From Pseudomonas fluorescens (lineage in GTDB: Bacteria; Pseudomonadota; Gammaproteobacteria; Pseudomonadales; Pseudomonadaceae): 64,000 nt of DNA. The position numbers and the translations under genes were made by a program. This document shows positions 58,245-64,000 of this stretch, piece after piece (positions within the stretch are counted from its first letter, which is position 1; each line of letters starts with the position of its first letter). The notes under the pieces were generated by a model, which saw nothing but the letters and a program-made list of their open reading frames with translations, did not search any database and was not told the DNA's origin. The stretch is taken from positions 1 through 64,000 of the forward strand of contig NZ_MSDF01000024.1 in assembly GCF_002022275.1 (NCBI RefSeq), given 5' to 3'.

Positions 58245-59228
58245 TTACTGGATCAGGCCGAACTCTTTGGCCAGCACTTTGTAGTCAGCCACCTGCTTCT
58301 TCACGTAGGTGTCCAGCTCCGGACCGGTCATGGCGAACGGGAACAGCTCGCGTTGGTCGCGCAGCTTGGCGAACTCCTCGGAGGCCAGCAGTTTGTCGAA
58401 GGCTTCTTTCCACCAGGCGTAGTCGGCATCGCTGACTTTTGGCCCGAGGTAGAAACCACGAACCACTGGCCAGACGATGTCGTAGCCTTGCTCTTTGGCG
58501 GTCGGAATATTTTTCATTTCCGGCTCGTCCAGGCGCTGCTCGGAGAACACGGCCAGCAGGCGCATGTCACCACTCAGGATGTGCGGCATGGAGTCAGAGA
58601 TGTCGGTACTGCCGACCTGGATGTGACCACCGAGCAGGGCTGTGGCGATTTCGCCACCGCCTTCGAGGGCCACGTAACGCAGCTCGCGCGGGTTGATCCC
58701 GGCGGCCTTGGCGATCAAGGCCGTTTGCATCCAGTCCTGGCTGCCGACGGTGCCGCCGGAACCAATCACCACGCTGCCCGGATCTTTCTTCAAGGCTTTG
58801 ACGAGATCGTCGAGGGTCTTGTAGGGCGAATCGCTTTTCACCGCGATGGCACCGTAGCTGGTGCCGACCGCCGCCAACCAGCGCACGGCGCTTTCGTCGA
58901 AGCGGCCAAACTTGCCCTGGGCCAGGTTCAACAGCGAACCACTGGACCACGCCACCAGCGTGCCGGCGTCCGCCGGGCGCTGCGCGACCACCGCGTTGTA
59001 GGCTACCGCGCCCACGCCGCCGGGCATGTAGGTCACGCGCATCGGCTTGCTCAGCAACTTCTCGTTGACCAGCGCGCTCTGCGCCAGTTTGCAGGTCAGG
59101 TCAAAACCACCGCCAGGGGAGGCGGGGGCGATGCACTCCGGGCGCTTGGGTTCGTCGGCGGCCAGCAGTTGGCCGGCGAACATCATGCAGCCGGCAGCGA
59201 GGGCCAGTTTACGCAGTGAAAAGGTCAT
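58245..59228 (-). CDS. tctC: Tripartite tricarboxylate transporter, binding protein TctC
   Basis: A 327-residue periplasmic binding protein from the ATG ending at 59228. A signal peptide (about 1-23) precedes a Bug/TctC-type domain with IAPASPGGGFDLTCKLAQSA, TYMPGGVGAVAYNAVVAQRP and VVIGSGGTVGSQDWMQTALI. It delivers tricarboxylates to TctAB. An AACAACAA motif beside its ribosome site suggests Crc/Hfq catabolite repression. Confidence 0.93.
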   Translation of the reverse strand: MTFSLRKLALAAGCMMFAGQLLAADEPKRPECIAPASPGGGFDLTCKLAQSALVNEKLLSKPMRVTYMPGGVGAVAYNAVVAQRPADAGTLVAWSSGSLLNLAQGKFGRFDESAVRWLAAVGTSYGAIAVKSDSPYKTLDDLVKALKKDPGSVVIGSGGTVGSQDWMQTALIAKAAGINPRELRYVALEGGGEIATALLGGHIQVGSTDISDSMPHILSGDMRLLAVFSEQRLDEPEMKNIPTAKEQGYDIVWPVVRGFYLGPKVSDADYAWWKEAFDKLLASEEFAKLRDQRELFPFAMTGPELDTYVKKQVADYKVLAKEFGLIQ

Positions 59229-59242
59229 GGTTATCTCCGTCT

Positions 59243-59250
59243 TTGTTGTT
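59243..59250 (-). promoter_or_regulatory. Crc/Hfq motif before tctC
   Basis: On the minus strand AACAACAA is a perfect AANAANAA element, directly upstream of the acggaga ribosome site of tctC. Confidence 0.6.
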
Positions 59251-59276
59251 ATGAGTTGCTGCTTGCCTGAGTGCAC

Positions 59277-60569
59277 TTACCAGAGTGCGACGCTGTAACT
59301 GACCAGCACGCGTACTTCATCCGCATCACGGGCCGAATAGTTGGTGCGGTACGTGGCGTTACGCAGGCGGAAGGCCACGTCCTTGAACGTGCCGCTTTGC
59401 ACCACGTAGCGCACTTCGCTGTTGCGTTCCCACTCCTTGGCGGTCTCGCCGTTCTTGAGCTTGATGTTGTCACCCGACAGGTAACGGCTCATGAAACTCA
59501 GGCCGGGAATGCCCAGCTTGGCGAAGTCGTAATCGTAACGCGCCTGCCAGGAACGCTCTTCGGCGCCGGCAAAGTCGTTGATCTGCACGAAGTTGACCAG
59601 GTACGGGTCGCTGCCATCCACATACGGAAATGCGCTGTCGCCGAACATGCGCTGGTAACCGGCGCTGAGCTTATGGCCATTGAGGCCATAGCTGAACAGG
59701 CTGCTGAAGGATTTGTTGTCGATCTTGCCGCCACGGGCCGAACCGGTGTCATCACTGATGGCCAGGCGCACGTCAGCGCCCAAGGTGCCGGGGCCCATCG
59801 GACGGGCGGCGACCAGGCCGAGGAAGTGCTGGCGGTACACGTCGTCGAGTTGGGCAAAGTGGTAGCTGCCGGTGATCTTGTCGGCGAACTTGTAGTCCGC
59901 GCCACCAAAGTTGAAGTGCTTGCCGGTAGCTCCACTGAGGAAGCGGCTGTTCTTGTTGTTGAGGGCGATTTCTTCGTAATTGGTGTCGTCGCGGTCCTTG
60001 GCCTTGTCGAGACGGCCACCGGTGAGCACCAGGTTCTTGAATTCCTTGGAGGTCAGCAAGCCGCCGTTGAAGGTCTGCGGCAGGATGCGGCCGTCGTTGG
60101 GCTTGAGGATCGGCAATTCGGGGATCAACGAACCGATTTTCAGCTCGGTAGCAGAGATTTTCACTTTGCCGGTCACGCCCAGCTTGGAGTACTCGTTGGC
60201 GGCGCGGCCATCATCGTGCGTCGGCAGCAGGCCGGTGCCGGTGCGGTCGGGGCTGGAGTCGAGCTTGACGCCGAGCATGCCCAGCGCATCCACGCCGAAA
60301 CCGACAGTGCCCTCGGTGTAGCCCGATTGCAGGTTGAGCATGAAACCCTGGGCCCATTCATCGCGCTTGGATTGCTGGGCGCTGGTACCGTCGCGAAAGT
60401 CGCGATTGAAGTACATGTTGCGGGTTTCGAGGGTGCCGCTGCTGTCTTCGAAAAAGGCAGCCTGACTCATCGGCGAAAAGCCGGCGAGGGCGGTAGCACT
60501 GGCAAGGGCGGTCTTGGCAAGACGAGAAAAACGAACAGGCGAGGGGGCCTGGGGCTGGTTCGACAGCAT
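59277..60569 (-). CDS. opdH: OprD-family porin, probably tricarboxylate-specific (OpdH-like)
   Basis: A 430-residue OprD-family channel. The signal peptide (1 to about 37, ending SQAAFFEDS) and N-terminal ETRNMYFNRDFRDG are diagnostic. The C-terminus ends VLVSYSVALW, a barrel end. It heads the operon with tctCBA and is divergent from tctDE, the same arrangement I recall for opdH in P. aeruginosa, which takes up tricarboxylates such as cis-aconitate. The symbol is by this synteny. Confidence 0.88.
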   Translation of the reverse strand: MLSNQPQAPSPVRFSRLAKTALASATALAGFSPMSQAAFFEDSSGTLETRNMYFNRDFRDGTSAQQSKRDEWAQGFMLNLQSGYTEGTVGFGVDALGMLGVKLDSSPDRTGTGLLPTHDDGRAANEYSKLGVTGKVKISATELKIGSLIPELPILKPNDGRILPQTFNGGLLTSKEFKNLVLTGGRLDKAKDRDDTNYEEIALNNKNSRFLSGATGKHFNFGGADYKFADKITGSYHFAQLDDVYRQHFLGLVAARPMGPGTLGADVRLAISDDTGSARGGKIDNKSFSSLFSYGLNGHKLSAGYQRMFGDSAFPYVDGSDPYLVNFVQINDFAGAEERSWQARYDYDFAKLGIPGLSFMSRYLSGDNIKLKNGETAKEWERNSEVRYVVQSGTFKDVAFRLRNATYRTNYSARDADEVRVLVSYSVALW

Positions 60570-60583
60570 CGTTGTGTACTCCG

Positions 60584-60600
60584 TTATTGTTCTTATTTTT
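60584..60600 (-). promoter_or_regulatory. Crc/Hfq motifs before the porin gene
   Basis: On the minus strand two overlapping A-rich elements (AAAAATAA and AACAATAA, both AANAANAA) immediately precede the cggag ribosome site of the OprD-type gene. Confidence 0.55.
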
Positions 60601-60690
60601 GGCGAAAACGCTTCGAGGCGTTTTTCGGGCGCTGCGGATCAGGCAACTGGGCGGGCATTACCCACCGTCGCTGGATGCTAAAGGGCGAAG

Positions 60691-60718
60691 CTTTCACTAA
60701 CCTTTCAGTTGCCTTTCA
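60691..60718. promoter_or_regulatory. Three CTTTCA repeats at 11-bp spacing (TctD operator candidate)
   Basis: CTTTCA occurs at 60691, 60702 and 60713, exactly one helical turn apart. Tandem 6-bp direct repeats of this period are the usual binding pattern of OmpR/PhoB-family response regulators. The site lies between the porin/tctCBA operon and tctDE, so TctD is the natural candidate. Confidence 0.6.
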
Positions 60719-60805
60719 ATGTTTTCGGGCTTCACAGGGCAGTCGGCGCCTGTAAACTGCCCGGCAAAGCGTGGCGTCGACCATGCCCGAACGAGGTAAA
60801 AATCC

Positions 60806-61477
60806 ATGCGTGTCCTCTTGGTTGAAGACCATCCGCAACTGGCCGAAAGTGTCGCTCAGGCGCTCAAGGGCATGGGTTTGACGGTCGACGTGCTGCACGA
60901 CGGCGTGGCGGCAGACCTGGCCTTGAGCAGTGAGGAATATGCGGCGGTCGTCCTCGATGTGGGGCTGCCGCGCATGGACGGTTTTGAGGTGTTGGCGCGG
61001 TTGCGCGCGCGTGGGAAAAATCTGCCTGTACTGATGCTGACCGCACGCAGTGACGTGAAAGACCGCGTGCATGGCCTGAACCTCGGTGCCGACGACTACC
61101 TGGCCAAACCCTTTGAGTTGACGGAGCTGGAAGCTCGGGTCAAGGCGCTGCTGCGCCGCAGCGTGCTCGGCGGCGAGCGCCAGCAAACCTGTGGCGTGCT
61201 GGTGTACGACCTGGATACCCGACGTTTCACCGTGGGCGGCGAGCTGATGACGCTGACCTCCCGCGAGCAAGCGGTGCTGGAAGCCTTGATCGCCCGCCCG
61301 GGCCGCGTCATGAGCAAGGAGCAGTTGGCGTCCCAGGTGTTCGGCCTGGATGAGGAAGCCAGCCCCGACGCCATCGAAATCTACGTACATCGCCTGCGCA
61401 AGAAGCTCGACGGCCAGCCGATCGCCATTGTGACGTTTCGTGGTCTGGGCTACTTGCTGGAAGCCCGCGATGCATAA
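60806..61477 (+). CDS. tctD: Response regulator TctD (OmpR family)
   Basis: A 223-residue response regulator. The receiver domain has phospho-acceptor Asp51 (VVLDVGLPRMDG), an acidic pocket (VEDH) and Lys in LAKPFE; it is followed by an OmpR-type winged helix (TSREQAVLEALIARPGRVMS, IEIYVHRLRKKL). With TctE it controls tricarboxylate uptake. It overlaps the start of tctE by 8 bases. Confidence 0.94.
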   Translation: MRVLLVEDHPQLAESVAQALKGMGLTVDVLHDGVAADLALSSEEYAAVVLDVGLPRMDGFEVLARLRARGKNLPVLMLTARSDVKDRVHGLNLGADDYLAKPFELTELEARVKALLRRSVLGGERQQTCGVLVYDLDTRRFTVGGELMTLTSREQAVLEALIARPGRVMSKEQLASQVFGLDEEASPDAIEIYVHRLRKKLDGQPIAIVTFRGLGYLLEARDA

Positions 61478-62855
61478 GCCCACCAGCCTGCGCTGGCGAC
61501 TGCTGTGGAACCTCGCGCTGTTGCTGGTGGTATTGATGCTGGCCAGCGGCATGAGCGCCTACTGGAACGGTCGCGAAGCCGCCGACACCGCCTACGACCG
61601 CACCTTGCTGGCGTCGGCGCGGACCATCGCCGCCGGCCTTACCCAAGTGGACGGCACACTGAGCGCCAATGTGCCCTATGTGGCCCTCGATACCTTCGCC
61701 TACGACAGCGCCGGGCGTATTTATTACCAGGTCAATGATATCGACCGGAAGCTGATTTCCGGCTACGAAAACCTCCCCGGCCCACCGCCCGGCACGCCGC
61801 GCACCGATGATTACCCTGCATTGGCGCGGTTCTACAACGCCACCTACCAGGGCCAGCAAGTACGTGTGGTCAGCCTGCTCAAGGCAGTTTCCGAACCGAA
61901 TATGAACGGCATGGCGGAGATTCGTGTGGCGGAAACCGACGAAGCGCGCGAAAGCATGGCGCGAAGCCTGATGGCCGACACCTTGTTGCGCCTTGGCATG
62001 CTGGCCGTTGGCGCGCTGCTGCTGGTGTGGTTTGCCGTGAGCGCGGCGCTGCGCCCGCTGGAGCGCCTGCGTACGGCGGTGGAAGAGCGCCAGCCCGACG
62101 ACCTGCGGCCATTGCCGTTGGTCGAGGTGCAGCATGAGTTCGGCCCGCTGGTGCGCTCCCTCAACCACTTCACCGAACGCCTGCGTGGTCAGTTTGAGCG
62201 CCAGGCGCAGTTTATTGCCGATGCCGCCCATGAACTGCGCACGCCGTTGGCTGCGCTCAAGGCGCGCCTGGAGCTCGGTTTGCGCGCCGAAGACCCGGCC
62301 ACATGGCGCAACACCCTGGAAGCCGCCGCCCAAGGCACCGACCGCCTGACCCACTTGGCCAATCAGTTGCTGTCCCTGGCGCGCATTGAAAACGGCGCCC
62401 GGGCGATTGCCGAAGGCGGTGCGCAGTTACTCGACCTCAGCCAGTTGGCCCGTGAGCTTGGCATGGCGATGGCGCCGCTGGCCCACGCGCGCGGCGTCGC
62501 TCTGGCACTGGAAGCGGATGAACCGGTGTGGTTGCGCGGCGAGCCCACCTTGCTGAACGAGCTGTTGAGCAATTTGGTGGATAACGCCCTGGCTCACACG
62601 CCGCCCGGGGGCAATGTGATTTTGCGTGTCACTGCCCCCGCCATTCTTGAGGTGGAGGATGACGGGCCGGGCATCCCGCTGGACGAGCGGGACCGGGTGT
62701 TTGAGCGCTTCTACCGTCGCAGCCAGCAGGGCATGGGCTCGGGCCTGGGGTTGGCGATTGTCGGGGAAATCTGCCGCGCGCATCTGGCGCAGATCAGCCT
62801 GCATGACGGTGAGTTGGCGGGGTTGAAGGTGCGCGTGAGTTTTATCGCGGGCTGA
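61470..62855 (+). CDS. tctE: Sensor histidine kinase TctE
   Basis: A 461-residue kinase from the ATG at 61470. A membrane helix (about 11-31) is followed by a periplasmic TctE sensor domain (about 32-165), a second helix (about 170-190), a HAMP-like linker and HisKA with His254 in DAAHELRTPL. The ATPase domain has N, G1 and G2 boxes (LVDNALAHTPPGGN, DDGPGIPLDE, GSGLGLAIV). It probably senses tricarboxylates outside the cell. Its stop directly abuts that of the HDOD gene. Confidence 0.94.
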   Translation: MHKPTSLRWRLLWNLALLLVVLMLASGMSAYWNGREAADTAYDRTLLASARTIAAGLTQVDGTLSANVPYVALDTFAYDSAGRIYYQVNDIDRKLISGYENLPGPPPGTPRTDDYPALARFYNATYQGQQVRVVSLLKAVSEPNMNGMAEIRVAETDEARESMARSLMADTLLRLGMLAVGALLLVWFAVSAALRPLERLRTAVEERQPDDLRPLPLVEVQHEFGPLVRSLNHFTERLRGQFERQAQFIADAAHELRTPLAALKARLELGLRAEDPATWRNTLEAAAQGTDRLTHLANQLLSLARIENGARAIAEGGAQLLDLSQLARELGMAMAPLAHARGVALALEADEPVWLRGEPTLLNELLSNLVDNALAHTPPGGNVILRVTAPAILEVEDDGPGIPLDERDRVFERFYRRSQQGMGSGLGLAIVGEICRAHLAQISLHDGELAGLKVRVSFIAG

Positions 62856-63677
62856 TCAGTAAAACATCGAGCGTGCTTCATCCAGCTCGGCGCGCAGGGC
62901 GTCGCTGTAGGGATCCACACGCAGCTTTTTGATCGCAGGCAGGGTGGAAACCGGCACGCTTGCCAGTGGGTGATCGGTGCCCCGGTGGCAATACAGCACG
63001 GCGACTTGCACCAGGTCGATGTAGTCCAGTTTTGGGGAATCGCGCTCCAGGTCCAGATATTGGCCCGGCAGTTTCGCGAGCATTTCCGGGAAATCCCAGC
63101 CGCCTAACAATTTATCGCCGAGTATCGGGTGGATGCTCTCGATCACATGGTTGAGGCTGACCGGGTCGGACAGCAGTTCATAGTGGTCTTCGGCATAGGT
63201 GAGGATCGGCAGCACGCCAATCTGATGCACCAGGCCGCCGAGGGCCGCCTGGTCTGGCTTGAGCTGGCTGTGGCTGCGGCACAAGGCATAGCTCACGCCG
63301 GCCACTTCGAGGCTGCGGCGCCATACATCACGCATTTTTTGTTCAACCGCTTCGGAGCGGGCGTGGAAAATCTGCTCCATTACCAGCCCGATCGCCAGGT
63401 TGCTGCTGTAGTTGGTGCCCAGCCGGGTGATGGCGGTGTGCAGGTCGGTAACTTCCTGGGTGGCGCGCATCAACGGGCTGTTGACCACTTTGATCAGGCG
63501 CGCCGACAGCGCGGTATCGCGACCGATCACTTTGCTCAAGTGGCTGATGCTGATATCCGGGTCTTCGGCGGCCTCACGAATCTTCAGGGCCACTTCCGGT
63601 AATGTCGGCAGAACCAGGTCATCGTTGTCGATGGCCGTTACCAAAGCCTGTTGGACTTTTTCCGCCAGCTTGTTCAT
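62856..63677 (-). CDS. HDOD domain protein
   Basis: A 273-residue HDOD domain protein (LPTLPEVALKIREAAEDPDI, LSKVIGRDTALSARLIKVVN, QAALGGLVHQIGVLPILTYA). HDOD proteins are catalytically degenerate HD-domain regulators in signalling and stress. It follows the ygfZ gene by about 37 bp on the same strand. It is convergent with tctE with no gap. Confidence 0.9.
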   Translation of the reverse strand: MNKLAEKVQQALVTAIDNDDLVLPTLPEVALKIREAAEDPDISISHLSKVIGRDTALSARLIKVVNSPLMRATQEVTDLHTAITRLGTNYSSNLAIGLVMEQIFHARSEAVEQKMRDVWRRSLEVAGVSYALCRSHSQLKPDQAALGGLVHQIGVLPILTYAEDHYELLSDPVSLNHVIESIHPILGDKLLGGWDFPEMLAKLPGQYLDLERDSPKLDYIDLVQVAVLYCHRGTDHPLASVPVSTLPAIKKLRVDPYSDALRAELDEARSMFY

Positions 63678-63714
63678 TCATGCTCTCTAGGGTGTTGCAA
63701 AAAAGGTACGGCGA

Positions 63715-64000
63715 TTAACGCTGGATCTCTCGATCACGGTCCAGTGAATAGGGCAGGTCAAGCAATTGCAAACCGGGGCCTTCAAGGGTGCCTAAGTGCA
63801 CGTCGCCACTGTCGGCAGCTTCGGCTTGCAGCACGGCCAGAAGTTCAATGGACTGGTCCGCTTTTGCCGCCATCACCACTTCGCCGATCGCGCTGTTATG
63901 GCTGGGTGCGAACAACGGGGTGCCGGGCTCTGGCAAGTCGCTGGCATTGAGGCTCAGGCGGTAGAGGCGACGCTTGAGTTTGCCCAGGTATTGCATGCGT
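63715..64000 (-). CDS. ygfZ: Folate-binding protein YgfZ, C-terminal part (continues beyond window)
   Basis: The visible C-terminal residues begin RMQYLGKLKRRLYRLSLNAS, which continues the YgfZ/GcvT motif KGCYTGQE that would lie outside the window. GEVVMAAK and ELLAVLQAEAAD match the C-terminal barrel. YgfZ helps build or repair Fe-S clusters in a folate-dependent way. The same order (HDOD, ygfZ) occurs near sdhE-nadB-algU in other pseudomonads as I recall it. Confidence 0.88.
   Translation of the reverse strand, partial: RMQYLGKLKRRLYRLSLNASDLPEPGTPLFAPSHNSAIGEVVMAAKADQSIELLAVLQAEAADSGDVHLGTLEGPGLQLLDLPYSLDRDREIQR

Noticed and set aside
59271..60755. 494-codon plus-strand frame
   Set aside because: Antisense to the OprD-type porin gene, whose signal peptide and family motifs are clear.

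Overview
This window is high-GC DNA from a Pseudomonas of the P. fluorescens group. The evidence is the codon use, the many REP/REPIN palindromes with a GTGGGAGC core, a PhaG-type transacylase, a chromosomal-type FosA, and an ung - abrB-like - tctABC - opdH-like - tctDE - HDOD - ygfZ order that matches what I remember of the P. aeruginosa region around PA0750-PA0759. The first 16 bases resemble a Tn5/Nextera mosaic end, so base 1 may be a contig edge.

Layout. 0-5.3 kb: the end of a ygcG-like gene and a TPM-domain protein, then a TetR repressor divergent from a serine hydrolase / outer-membrane protein / polyamine-type binding protein operon. 5.4-12.1 kb: a methyltransferase, an EamA exporter, and a Fur-controlled FecI-FecR-TonB receptor iron or haem system. 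12.2-19 kb: a YegP protein, a DapA-like/class II aldolase pair divergent from an XRE-cupin regulator, a DUF4917 SIR2-like protein, an iron alcohol dehydrogenase behind a perfect Anr box, and an epimerase/LysR pair. 19-25 kb: a nested inverted-repeat element, a CaiB / HMG-CoA-lyase / MFS catabolic operon, a DUF606 transporter with a LysR, and a ParDE-type toxin-antitoxin pair. 25-34 kb: fosA, a LysE exporter, DUF4142, an iron-permease-like protein, ogt, hicAB, a LysR with two MFS genes, a striking stem-forming leader before a DUF6124-type gene, and small conserved genes.

34.2-39.6 kb: an eroded genomic island at tRNA-Gly(CCC). It is bounded on the left by a copy of the tRNA 3' end. It carries an orphan immunity-like protein, internally deleted remnants of mvaT and xthA, a 48-residue DUF2256 protein, an AraC/SDR pair and a CsbD-like protein. 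No integrase remains.

39.8-52 kb: phaG, rsuA-type and CWC genes, then a complete guanidine-utilisation operon on the minus strand. It has a sigma-54-type promoter, a guanidine-I (ykkC) riboswitch, a NitT-type ABC importer, two DUF1989 proteins (carboxyguanidine deiminase), a urea-carboxylase-type guanidine carboxylase and allophanate hydrolase. A REPIN sits in frame inside the carboxylase gene. 52-64 kb: a lipoprotein, a DUF3757 protein, a HIBYL-CoA-hydrolase-type enzyme, ung, an AbrB-family protein, and the tricarboxylate uptake system (porin, TctCBA) divergent from its TctDE two-component regulator. Three CTTTCA repeats at 11-bp spacing lie between the two halves, and AANAANAA (Crc/Hfq) motifs lie next to the ribosome sites. 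An HDOD protein and the C-terminus of ygfZ close the window.

Main themes are nutrient scavenging (guanidine, tricarboxylates, polyamine-like compounds, branched acyl-CoA acids, iron), layered regulation, and REP-element activity reaching into coding sequence.
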